This document shows, piece by piece, positions 1-6,013 of a DNA stretch of 6,018 nt (the first letter of the stretch is position 1; every line of letters starts with the position of its first letter). The notes under the pieces were generated by a model. It had not been told where the DNA came from and ran no database searches. It worked only from the letters and a program-made list of their open reading frames with translations. Source of the DNA: an uncultured Candidatus Methylacidiphilales bacterium (GTDB lineage: Bacteria > Verrucomicrobiota > Verrucomicrobiia > Methylacidiphilales > CALFVM01); contig CALFVM010000158.1 of the NCBI GenBank assembly GCA_937928665.1, positions 1 to 6,018 on the forward strand, read 5' to 3'. The translations under genes and the position numbers were made by a program.

Positions 1-1084
1 AATCCAAATTTGGCAGTTGGAAAACAACGGACTTTTAGTGCGGACCGACGGGACCATCACGACGGTGGCACTGGACGGTTACCCGGATGAAACGAGTTAT
101 CTCATGACCTATCGGGTGGCGGTCTCGCTTCAGTACAGGGACTCAAGCTTTGTCGTTCCTGTGATGTTCAATGGTGCTTTGGCAGGCTTGCTTACGAGGT
201 ATGACACAAAAACCCAGAGCGGCCAGGCCATTCCCGGGCCAATCATTGAGGCTTTTCTTCAACGGATGGACACGTTGCCCGAACCCATTTTCCCTTACAT
301 CGCCCTGAGATATGCGATGATGCGGGACCCGGGATTGCGGGCGCATGCGGCTTTGCCCGAGGAAAAAACGGGGGTTTATGTCACCGATGTGGCGGCGGGC
401 AGTTGGGCTGATGCCGCCGGAATCAGGCGCGGGGATGTGATCCTGGCGATCGACGGTCGGGAGATTGATCAGGACGGAAGCTACACAGATCCGGAGTATG
501 GGAAGCTCGAACTTGAACATTTGCTTTCCGGCGGTGCCCAGGTGGGCCAAATCCGGACGGTTACCCTGTGGCGGGACGGGCAACAGACCGAAGTTCAGGC
601 AACGCTTTCCGGGAAGAAGGCTTCGGATTTTGTCAGCCCTCCGTTTGTCGCAGACGAGGCACCCGACTACGAGCTTCTGGGCGGCTTGGTGTTTCAAGAG
701 TTGTCGCGCCAATTTTTAAAGCAGTGGGGCCAGAACTGGAGGACCTCTGCCCCGCAGAAACTGGTCTATTTGGACGAGTTCCAGGGCGAACTTTTCCAAG
801 GCGAGCCGCGCCGGATTGTGTTCCTCGGTCAGGTGCTGCCGAGCAACGGAACGCTTGGATTAGAAGGGCTCGGGCACTTGGTGGTGACAAAAATCAACGG
901 GGTGGACGTCCGGTCGCTGGACGATGTCCGACGCGCTGTTCTCAACCCGATTGGCGGGTTTCACAAGGTTGAGTTTGATCAGTCGCCCCGGAAGATTTTT
1001 CTCGACGCCGATGAGGTGAAAGCTGAAGAGGCGGAAATCCGTCGGGCGTTCCGAATCCCGGAACGAAAGATGGGCAGGCCGTAG
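1..1084 (+). CDS. Deg/HtrA-like PDZ protein, Deg9-type C-terminus (5' partial)
   Basis: The reading frame is open from base 2, so this is the C-terminal part of a longer protein. The TTG at 17 is internal and not the real start. The order is the last strands of a trypsin-like domain (to about base 260), a PDZ domain (about 365-616, with GVYVTDV and the carboxylate-loop/helix stretch AGIRRGDVILAIDG), then a second PDZ-like domain (about 668-1051, with LLGGLVFQELSR, RRIVFLGQVLP and VVTKINGVDV). That last domain resembles the C-terminal PDZ_3 domain of plant and bacterial Deg9-type proteases. Family members are usually envelope or periplasmic quality-control serine proteases; the N-terminus that would show a signal peptide is outside the window. 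Where a GNSGGP catalytic-serine motif should lie, just before NGALAGLL, the sequence reads SSFVVPV (143-163). The protein may therefore be a non-catalytic PDZ scaffold. I am confident of the PDZ part and less so of the loss of catalysis. An intrinsic terminator follows ten bases after the TAG stop. Confidence 0.88.
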   Translation, partial: IQIWQLENNGLLVRTDGTITTVALDGYPDETSYLMTYRVAVSLQYRDSSFVVPVMFNGALAGLLTRYDTKTQSGQAIPGPIIEAFLQRMDTLPEPIFPYIALRYAMMRDPGLRAHAALPEEKTGVYVTDVAAGSWADAAGIRRGDVILAIDGREIDQDGSYTDPEYGKLELEHLLSGGAQVGQIRTVTLWRDGQQTEVQATLSGKKASDFVSPPFVADEAPDYELLGGLVFQELSRQFLKQWGQNWRTSAPQKLVYLDEFQGELFQGEPRRIVFLGQVLPSNGTLGLEGLGHLVVTKINGVDVRSLDDVRRAVLNPIGGFHKVEFDQSPRKIFLDADEVKAEEAEIRRAFRIPERKMGRP

Positions 1085-1093
1085 GCTTGGCTG

Positions 1094-1120
1094 GGCGGCC
1101 TGCGCAGGCCGCCTTTTTCT
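1094..1120 (+). terminator. Rho-independent terminator after the Deg-like gene
   Basis: A perfect 20-base inverted repeat (1094-1113, GGCGGCCTGCGCAGGCCGCC) is followed at once by TTTTTCT (1114-1120). It begins nine bases after the TAG stop that ends at 1084. The very GC-rich stem and U-tract are those of a strong intrinsic terminator for the upstream gene. It separates that gene from the small membrane-protein pair starting at 1157. The T-run is on one side only, so it should act in the plus direction. Confidence 0.88.
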
Positions 1121-1156
1121 GCTTGTCGTGTCAACCGAGTCGGCTAACCACCCTGA

Positions 1157-1423
1157 ATGCGCGCATGGCAATTTTGGACCCTGAACGCCTTGAGCGGTGT
1201 CCTGGTTTTGTTGGTCATTATTCAGTTTTTTCTCAGCCAAGACGTGGGGCGGCTCCAACAGGCAGTGCTGAGTGAACAGCGGGAGGTTCAGCAGGCACAG
1301 GCGTCTGAACAGGTCCTGCGGGCTCTCGCCCTGCGAGTGGCGCAGCTCGCAGAGAAAGAGCCTGACCTCAACAATCTGCTCGTGAAATATAATCTCCGCG
1401 TTAACCAAACCTCCACGCCATGA
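1157..1423 (+). CDS. Small single-pass membrane protein with coiled-coil tail (88 aa)
   Basis: I do not recognise the family. The protein has a short N-terminus (MRAWQFW), a hydrophobic helix at about residues 8-26 (rich in L, V, I and F), then a Q/E/A/L-rich segment at about 31-66 with heptad-like spacing of leucines and valines that should form a coiled coil. It ends in a polar tail (NNLLVKYNLRV). A short N-terminal anchor with the helix beyond it suggests a membrane-tethered dimerising protein; the side of the membrane is not decided by the sequence. Its stop overlaps the next gene's start in ATGA (1420-1423), so the two are almost certainly translationally coupled. No Shine-Dalgarno sequence precedes the ATG, and a terminator at 1094-1120 isolates it from the upstream gene. 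A promoter should lie in 1121-1156, but I could not pick out convincing boxes. The gene is likely real because of the coupling and the matching architecture of its neighbour. Confidence 0.75.
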   Translation: MRAWQFWTLNALSGVLVLLVIIQFFLSQDVGRLQQAVLSEQREVQQAQASEQVLRALALRVAQLAEKEPDLNNLLVKYNLRVNQTSTP

Positions 1424-1737
1424 CTGATTCCTCTTCGTCGGCTTACTCCGCTTTTTGGCCGCTTCTCCCCGTTCTGCTCGTGCTGATCGTGATCAATGGT
1501 TTTCAGCTTCGGACAACCTTTGAACAGCGCAGTGCCATCCACCGTCTCTCCGCCCAGTTGGAGACCGTTTTGCCCCAGGCCCGATTGATCAATGAGACGA
1601 TGGTTGGCTTAAGCCGCGATGTGCTCAATCTTGCCCAAACCAGCACCGGAGCCCGGCAGATTGTTGCGGAGTTTCAGATCCGCCAGACCCAGCCCCCGGC
1701 GGGACCCGGATCAGCCGCCGAGGTCGTTACCCCATAG
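1420..1737 (+). CDS. Small single-pass membrane protein, partner of the 88-aa protein (105 aa)
   Basis: I do not recognise the family. A Ser-rich N-terminus (MTDSSSSAYS) leads into a hydrophobic helix at about residues 12-28 (WPLLPVLLVLIVI). A mostly helical amphipathic region follows at about 31-88, then a Pro/Gly/Ala-rich disordered C-terminus (PPAGPGSAAEV). The layout, anchor first and helical tail after, is the same as in the upstream gene, and the ATG lies within that gene's stop (ATGA, 1420-1423). The two proteins probably form a hetero-oligomer in the inner membrane; this is inference from architecture and coupling. No Shine-Dalgarno sequence is visible before this start, which fits re-initiation. 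The last 11 bases of the gene overlap the 3' end of the convergent transglutaminase gene. Function is unknown. Confidence 0.75.
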   Translation: MTDSSSSAYSAFWPLLPVLLVLIVINGFQLRTTFEQRSAIHRLSAQLETVLPQARLINETMVGLSRDVLNLAQTSTGARQIVAEFQIRQTQPPAGPGSAAEVVTP

Positions 1738-2602
1738 GCTTTTGATTCCGGTCCGGTGCAGCCGACCGGACTTCCACCTCAACCTTCATTTCTCTGGATT
1801 CAGGTCCGCGGTAAGTCCCCCGGGTGGGAGGCACGTCGTGGTAATCGCGGCCGAGAGCCACCCGGATGTAACGTTCATCCACCACCTGATTATTGGTCGG
1901 ATCCAACCCAAGCCAGCCCCAACCGGGCAGGTGGACTTCACACCAGGCGTGCGAGGCTTCCGTTCCCCGGAGTGCTCCGGGGCCCGGCTGGGTAAAAAGG
2001 TAACCGCTTACGTAACGCGCGGGGATTCCAAGGGAGCGGGATAACCCGATGAGGACGTGGGCGAAATCCTGACAAACACCACGCCGGAGCCGAAGGACTT
2101 CATCCATGTGGGTGTGGACCTGAGTCGAGTGAGGACAGTACTCGAATGTGCGATAAGTACCGCGCATCAGAGCAAAGGCGGCTTCCTGGACGTCACTCGG
2201 CTTGGGCACGAGATCAACGGCCAGACGCCAAGCCGCAATCCCGCAGGATACCAATTCAGTTGATTGAAGGAACTCGTAGCAGGCCAGATCCCAGGCCGAC
2301 TTCTTCAATTGTTCGAACGGAAAGTCCTGGTTGTCCGGTGGGAGAGGAGGAGGCCTTGTCTCCACAAGGGATCTGGACTCGACCGTCAGAGCGCGATGCG
2401 GCGTGGCAACTTCAAAAACATGCACGGTGTTCCGATAAAAATCGGGATAGGCCGAAAAGGTGGAAGGAGGATCGGTCCGTAGGTCAAACGTCAAACAGTC
2501 CTGAAATGGGTGATCAAGCGGCCGCAAGCGCGCCTCATTGACCGAATCGGTCACAGGTTGGCGGTAAGTATAAACCGTTCGGTGAAGTACGGACAACCTC
2601 AT
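1727..2602 (-). CDS. Transglutaminase-like (papain-fold) protein of the ATP-grasp/alpha-E operon
   Basis: This 291-residue protein begins with the 'bacterial transglutaminase-like N-terminal' region (residues about 1-80; VLHRTVYTYRQPV, then EARLRPLDHP), followed by the transglutaminase core. The catalytic triad is visible: Cys177 in RRGVCQDFAH, His218 in EASHAWCEVH and Asp234 in LGLDPTNNQ. LGIPARYVSGYLF, typical of COG1305, lies between Cys and His. There is no signal peptide or membrane segment, so it should act in the cytoplasm. Members of this fold act as transglutaminases or as cysteine peptidases/amidases on amide bonds; the substrate is unknown. It is the last gene of the three-gene operon, 26 bases after the alpha-E gene, with no clear Shine-Dalgarno sequence. 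The ATG at 2602 fits because the family's conserved N-terminus starts directly there. The 3' end overlaps the convergent membrane-protein gene by 11 bases. Confidence 0.95.
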   Translation of the reverse strand: MRLSVLHRTVYTYRQPVTDSVNEARLRPLDHPFQDCLTFDLRTDPPSTFSAYPDFYRNTVHVFEVATPHRALTVESRSLVETRPPPLPPDNQDFPFEQLKKSAWDLACYEFLQSTELVSCGIAAWRLAVDLVPKPSDVQEAAFALMRGTYRTFEYCPHSTQVHTHMDEVLRLRRGVCQDFAHVLIGLSRSLGIPARYVSGYLFTQPGPGALRGTEASHAWCEVHLPGWGWLGLDPTNNQVVDERYIRVALGRDYHDVPPTRGTYRGPESREMKVEVEVRSAAPDRNQKPMG

Positions 2603-2628
2603 GAGGCGCGGAATCGTGGAAGGTCCGG

Positions 2629-3669
2629 TCAGGACGTTGCCGGAGAGGTGTGGTCACGCGTTTGTTGCTGCTGGTGTTGCTGGGTCCGGATTTCGTTTTC
2701 GAGATCGGTCGCCGGGTAAAAGAAATAGGTTTTGAAGATGGCCGACCCAATCCGGTTCAAGTCGCGTTGAATCCCGTCGAGGTATTCATGCAAGCCGGAG
2801 GCAAAAATATCATCCATGGAACTGTAATTGAGGTTGGAGAGCAGGCGACCGGAACATTTTTCGGCTTCGTTCGAGAACTCGTGTTCCGGCGTGCCGGAGA
2901 TGCGCCGGAGCGAGGCGTCCACGCGCTGGCAACAGAAACGGATCGAACGGGGAAAGTCTTCGGAAAGAATCAGAAACTCGGCCACCTTCCACGGCTCGAC
3001 GGAATTGACGTAAACGTGGTGGTAGGCCTCCTGGGCCGAGCAGGAACGCAAAATTGCCGACCACTGAACCACATCGACCGCTCCGCCGACATCCCGAACA
3101 GAGGGGAGGAGGATGTGGTATTTGACATCGAGAATCCGGGAGGTTTTGTCCGCACGTTCAATATGGCGTCCCAACTGGATGAATTCCCAGCCCTCATCAT
3201 GGGGGTAGACGGAATCGGTCAATCCCTGGAAAAGGTGTGAACCGTCCCGAATAAGTTTATAGAAGCCGTAAGGGTCTGACTTCCACTGTTTCCGGGCCTG
3301 CTTGGACCGGACGAAAAGGTACATTCGGTTAAGCTCTTCCCACATCTCTGTCGAAATCTGATCCCGAACCATGCGGGCGTTTTCCCGCGCACGACTGAGA
3401 GACGAGACGATCGAATCCGGATTTTCCGACTGGAAGGTGAGAAATTCCGTGACCGATTCGCTCGTCGGCTTCTTATACAAGGCGTCGAAGAGTTCCTCCT
3501 CATCAACGCTTTTGATCAGGGACTGCCAGTGGTCTTTGATCTTCTCATCATCCATTCGCTGGAAATCGAGCAGCATCTGAAGGTTGACATCGACGATGCG
3601 GGCGGTGTTTTCGGCTCGCTCAATGTAGCGGCTCAGCCAGAACAGGGAGTCAGCAACGCGGGACAGCAT
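2629..3669 (-). CDS. Alpha-E domain protein (DUF403, COG2307 type)
   Basis: This is an all-helical 346-residue protein of the alpha-E family, recognised by the opening MLSRVADSLFWLSRYIERAE (residues 1-20), continuing NTARIVDVN. A second, weaker copy appears at about 160-189 (EGWEFIQLGRHIERADKTSR, then ILDVKYHILL), the family's repeated helix with conserved Glu and Arg. The C-terminus (about 328-346) is a Gln/Ser/Thr-rich tail that looks disordered. It is somewhat longer than the usual roughly 310 residues, mainly through that tail. No enzymatic activity is known for the family; the link is genomic, as it almost always sits beside or is fused to the DUF404/DUF407 ATP-grasp protein and a transglutaminase. 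The ATG abuts the stop of the ATP-grasp gene (TAA|ATG), and a GGAG lies eight bases upstream inside that gene, so translation is probably coupled and the two proteins made in proportion. Confidence 0.95.
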   Translation of the reverse strand: MLSRVADSLFWLSRYIERAENTARIVDVNLQMLLDFQRMDDEKIKDHWQSLIKSVDEEELFDALYKKPTSESVTEFLTFQSENPDSIVSSLSRARENARMVRDQISTEMWEELNRMYLFVRSKQARKQWKSDPYGFYKLIRDGSHLFQGLTDSVYPHDEGWEFIQLGRHIERADKTSRILDVKYHILLPSVRDVGGAVDVVQWSAILRSCSAQEAYHHVYVNSVEPWKVAEFLILSEDFPRSIRFCCQRVDASLRRISGTPEHEFSNEAEKCSGRLLSNLNYSSMDDIFASGLHEYLDGIQRDLNRIGSAIFKTYFFYPATDLENEIRTQQHQQQQTRDHTSPATS

Positions 3670-5112
3670 TTATTCGTCTCCGTAGAGGACCCAGGTGTCT
3701 TTGCTCCCGCCACCTTGGGACGAGTTCACGACCAGGGAACCTTTTCTCAGGGCAACCCGGGTCAAACCGCCAGGCATGATGCGGACTTTGTCTCCGTGCA
3801 AGATGAAGGGGCGGAGGTCGATATGCCGCCCCTCGGCCTTGACCCCGTCCACCAGGGTTGGGTGACGCGAGAGGGAAATGGTGGGTTGGGCGATGAAGTT
3901 ACGGGGTTCTGCCACGATTTTCTTGCGGAAATCGGCAATTTCCGACCGGGAAGCCTTCGGACCGATGAGCATGCCGTAGCCGCCGGATTCATTGGCGGCC
4001 TTAACCACAAGTTCCGGCAGATGATCGAGAATATATTTCAGATCCTTTTCTTCCGAGGCGAGATAGGTATCGACGTTGGGAATGATCGGGTCCTGGCCGA
4101 GGTAGAACTTAATCATCTTTGGAACAAAATAATAAATGACCTTATCATCAGCCACGCCTGTTCCGATGGAGTTGGCCAGGCTGACTTGACCCGCCCGGTA
4201 GGCGTTGATCAAGCCAGGCACACCGAGGACCGAATCGCGCCGGAAGACCGAGGGATCCAGGAAGTCATCGTCCAGCCGCCGGTAAATGACATCGACTGGT
4301 TCCAGTCCACGTGTGGTCCGCATGTAAACCTTGGCATCTCGAACGACCAAGTCCCGGCCCTCGACAATCTCAATCCCCATCTGACGGGCCAGAAAGCAAT
4401 GCTCGAAATAAGCACTGTTGTAAACGCCGGGGGTGAGGAGGACGACGGTCGGATCTTCTTTGCCGCCGGGTGCAATGTGCCGAAGCGTTTGGAGCAGGTC
4501 CGAGGAATACGAATCCACCGGGCGAACCCCAGCAGCCTCGAAGAAGTTGGGGAAGGCCCGCTTCATCGCCACTCTGTTTTCCAAGACGTATGAGACCCCC
4601 GATGGGCAACGACCGTTGTCCTCCAGCACCAAATAACGACCGCTGTCGTCACGAATGAGGTCCGTTCCACAAATGTGAATATAGATGTCCCGGGGCACGT
4701 TGAACCCCATGAACTCCCGCCGGAAATGTTTAGCCGAGAGAATGTAGGGGGCGGGAATGACCCCTTCCTTGATGATGCGCTGGTCGTGATAGATATCGTG
4801 CAGAAACATGTTCAGCGCGATGATCCGCTGGGTCAGTCCCTCGTCGATCAAACGCCACTCCTTGTCTGGAATAATCCGCGGAATCAGGTCGAATGGGAAA
4901 ATCCGCTCGGTCCCTTCTTCGTCACCGTAAACCGTAAATGTGATGCCCAAGCGGAGAAAACTGGCGTCGACCGCCTGCTTTTTCTGGAGGAACTCCTCGG
5001 CACTTAGGTTGGAAAACCGCTCCATCAAACGCCGATAGTGGGGACGGACTTGGCCGTCGGCCATAAACATTTCGTCGAAGAAACCTTCCGTGGCGTAGCG
5101 GCCGGACAACAT
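3670..5112 (-). CDS. Circularly permuted ATP-grasp protein (DUF404/DUF407, COG2308 type)
   Basis: This 480-residue protein has the conserved run of this family: DEMF and VRPHY (residues 13-26), GITFTVYG (56-63), PFDLIPRIIP (73-82), DLIRDDSGRYLVLEDNGRCP (151-170), LTPGVYNSAYFEH (226-238), VIYRRLDDDFLDP (275-287), NAYRAGQVSLANSIGTGVAD (303-322), VVKAANESGGYGML (369-382), RHIDLRPF (429-436) and PGGLTRVALRKGSLVVNSSQ (447-466), followed by GGGSKDTWVL. The Lys, Glu, Asp and Asn residues in these blocks fit ATP and magnesium binding. The fold ligates a carboxylate to an amine using ATP, so a peptide- or amide-forming role is predicted; the substrate is unknown. It is cytoplasmic, with no signal peptide. 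I chose the ATG at 5112: the open frame continues to 5457, but that part has no family similarity, is Gly/Arg/Pro-rich and runs antisense to the secreted-protein gene. No Shine-Dalgarno sequence is seen. First gene of the operon. Confidence 0.95.
   Translation of the reverse strand: MLSGRYATEGFFDEMFMADGQVRPHYRRLMERFSNLSAEEFLQKKQAVDASFLRLGITFTVYGDEEGTERIFPFDLIPRIIPDKEWRLIDEGLTQRIIALNMFLHDIYHDQRIIKEGVIPAPYILSAKHFRREFMGFNVPRDIYIHICGTDLIRDDSGRYLVLEDNGRCPSGVSYVLENRVAMKRAFPNFFEAAGVRPVDSYSSDLLQTLRHIAPGGKEDPTVVLLTPGVYNSAYFEHCFLARQMGIEIVEGRDLVVRDAKVYMRTTRGLEPVDVIYRRLDDDFLDPSVFRRDSVLGVPGLINAYRAGQVSLANSIGTGVADDKVIYYFVPKMIKFYLGQDPIIPNVDTYLASEEKDLKYILDHLPELVVKAANESGGYGMLIGPKASRSEIADFRKKIVAEPRNFIAQPTISLSRHPTLVDGVKAEGRHIDLRPFILHGDKVRIMPGGLTRVALRKGSLVVNSSQGGGSKDTWVLYGDE
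3678..3681 (-). promoter_or_regulatory. Shine-Dalgarno site for the alpha-E gene
   Basis: On the minus strand GGAG lies eight bases before the ATG at 3669, inside the last codons of the ATP-grasp gene. It fixes the alpha-E start, which directly follows the upstream TAA. It stands out because most other starts in this window have no recognisable ribosome-binding site. Confidence 0.6.
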
Positions 5113-5171
5113 GGTAAACCAAAGAAGCACGCGGCTTGCCGTGATGACAAGAAAATTGCCGGGGGACCCAC

Positions 5172-5204
5172 CCCTTGCCTTTGACCCAGACAAGGGCAGC
5201 CTTG
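5172..5204. promoter_or_regulatory. Overlapping inverted repeats in the divergent intergenic region
   Basis: In the 96-base gap between the divergent starts at 5112 (-) and 5209 (+), CCCTTG (5172-5177) pairs with CAAGGG (5191-5196). The same CAAGG (5191-5195) can instead pair with CCTTG (5200-5204) across a four-base GCAG loop. The two hairpins are mutually exclusive, and the second ends four bases before the ATG of the secreted-protein gene. They could be a regulator-binding site or an RNA structure affecting initiation, or chance in GC-rich DNA. I found no convincing -35/-10 pair on either strand of this gap. Confidence 0.25.
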
Positions 5205-5208
5205 AGCT

Positions 5209-5619
5209 ATGCATGTCTTTGGGTGTCTCGTCGCTCTCTCCCTCGGGATGATTATCTCCGCCTCCGCTCAAACCACCTGCATCCCTCGGGATCCCTCGGG
5301 CCGGGGGATCGAGCGGGTTTACGCCCGGCAGGGTGGTGCCGTGGTCGCGCACAATCCTTCCGGCCAGGTCGTCCGCATCGGACAAACGCGGGCACCGACC
5401 ACGGTAGTCACGGACCGGTGCGGACGGACCGTTGCGCTGGTAACCCAGCCGACCCACCCACGCGCTCCGATTCTGGTTCGCGATCCGTCTGGTCGGGTTG
5501 TTCCGCGGATTCAGCGATCACCCTGCGGGCGATATGAGACAATCATTGACCGCAATGGCCGGGTTTTGGAGACCCGGCAAATTCTGCCAAATGGCACGGT
5601 GATTGTTCGGACCCGCTAA
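5209..5619 (+). CDS. Small secreted protein with short degenerate 'DxxGR' repeats
   Basis: I do not recognise a named family. This 136-residue protein starts with a hydrophobic stretch (residues 5-18) ending in ASA before Gln21, a good signal-peptidase I site (cleavage after Ala20), so it should be exported. The n-region is unusual because it has no Lys or Arg, only His2. A TGA at 5203-5205 in the same frame shows that no longer start exists. The mature part is mostly short turns and strands: RDPSGR (27-32), HNPSGQVVR (48-56), TDRCGRTVA (68-76), RDPSGRVV (91-98), SPCGRYET (104-111), DRNGRVLET (114-122) and PNGTVIVR (127-134). These recall YD- or MORN-like beta-hairpin repeats. Cysteines at 24, 71 and 106 remain after cleavage. 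It is basic, rich in Arg, Thr and Val. No clear Shine-Dalgarno sequence precedes it. The antisense extension of the ATP-grasp frame is not a competing gene, because it lacks any family signature. Confidence 0.7.
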   Translation: MHVFGCLVALSLGMIISASAQTTCIPRDPSGRGIERVYARQGGAVVAHNPSGQVVRIGQTRAPTTVVTDRCGRTVALVTQPTHPRAPILVRDPSGRVVPRIQRSPCGRYETIIDRNGRVLETRQILPNGTVIVRTR

Positions 5620-5621
5620 CA

Positions 5622-6002
5622 TCAGAGAAGTTCGCCGGTCGGCTTCCCGTCTTTTTCTCCAGTGCCGAAGTCACGAAGTGCCGGGATCAGTTCAAGGCCC
5701 TCATCCAGCATTGTGCAAACTTCCGGGCTTATCTCATGTCTCACGCGGCCAAGCCGAAACTCGAGGGTTTTGGCCGCAAAGATTTTTTCAAGCTGGTCCA
5801 CAGTGACCAAAAAGCCAACCGCATAAACGCTGCCCGTGTCCCGAATCTCCATCCAACGCCGACCGTCGCTGCTGAGCACGGGTTTCTGGTCTGCAGTCAC
5901 CCGGAGTTCGGTATCCGCACCGGCAACCTCTTCGCTCATCACCCGGAGGAGAACGAGACGAATCTTGGGCTCTGCCTCCTGGGCCAGCACAAATATCTCC
6001 AT
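5622..6002 (-). CDS. Hypothetical protein, possibly 5'-incomplete (126 aa)
   Basis: I do not recognise a named family. The sequence looks like a small mixed alpha/beta domain: strands MEIFVLAQ and IRLVLLRV, ELRVTADQKPVLS, a strand around GSVYAVGFLVTVDQLEKIF, then KTLEFRLGRVRHEISPEVCT and a helix MLDEGLELIPALR. The order 'strand, TVDQLEKI helix, EFRLG strand, terminal helix' recalls short secreted or periplasmic hypothetical proteins, but no signal peptide is present in what is visible. The ATG at 6002 has an AGGA seven bases upstream, which supports it as the start. The frame nevertheless stays open to the window edge (T-Q-E-I-D before Met), so the gene may be longer. It converges with the secreted-protein gene, with only two bases between the stops, and no terminator hairpin is evident there. 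Confidence 0.65.
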   Translation of the reverse strand: MEIFVLAQEAEPKIRLVLLRVMSEEVAGADTELRVTADQKPVLSSDGRRWMEIRDTGSVYAVGFLVTVDQLEKIFAAKTLEFRLGRVRHEISPEVCTMLDEGLELIPALRDFGTGEKDGKPTGELL

Positions 6003-6009
6003 GTCGATT

Positions 6010-6013
6010 TCCT
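6010..6013 (-). promoter_or_regulatory. Candidate Shine-Dalgarno site for the 6002 start
   Basis: On the minus strand AGGA (in CAGGAAATCGAC) lies seven bases before the ATG at 6002. It is the only direct support for this ATG as the true start, since the reading frame has no stop before the window edge. Confidence 0.4.

Noticed and set aside
143..712. Minus-strand open frame (189 codons) opposite the PDZ protein
   Set aside because: It is antisense to clear PDZ-coding sequence, and its Pro/Arg/Gly-rich translation shows no domain.
860..1408. Minus-strand open frame (182 codons) spanning the terminator and parts of two plus-strand genes
   Set aside because: It crosses the intrinsic terminator, runs opposite the PDZ_3-like domain and the small membrane gene, and has no recognisable motif.
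1747..1770. Inverted repeat TCCGGTC / GACCGGA just after the 105-aa gene, considered as a terminator
   Set aside because: It has a seven-base stem with a ten-base loop but no T-run on either strand, and it lies within the transglutaminase coding sequence. It is probably incidental.
2650..3240. Plus-strand open frame (196 codons) opposite the alpha-E gene
   Set aside because: It is a shadow of the alpha-E coding sequence with no family signature of its own.
3529..4593. Long plus-strand open frame (354 codons) opposite the ATP-grasp and alpha-E genes
   Set aside because: It is antisense to two well-recognised conserved proteins and its translation shows no recognisable domain. It is a by-product of GC-rich codon use.
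5181..5213. TTGACC followed by TATGCA as a promoter for the secreted-protein gene
   Set aside because: The spacing is 21 bases and the -10 candidate overlaps the start codon. It is not convincing.
5279..5310. Short tandem repeat (ATCCCTCGG twice) and a small hairpin within the secreted-protein gene
   Set aside because: It is two copies only, lies inside the coding sequence and encodes part of the first D-P-S-G-R unit. There is no sign of a mobile or regulatory repeat.
5113..5457. N-terminal extension of the ATP-grasp frame (115 extra codons, minus strand)
   Set aside because: It has no similarity to the family, is low-complexity Gly/Arg/Pro-rich, and lies antisense to the secreted-protein gene, which has a signal peptide. 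The family's conserved region begins right after the ATG at 5112.
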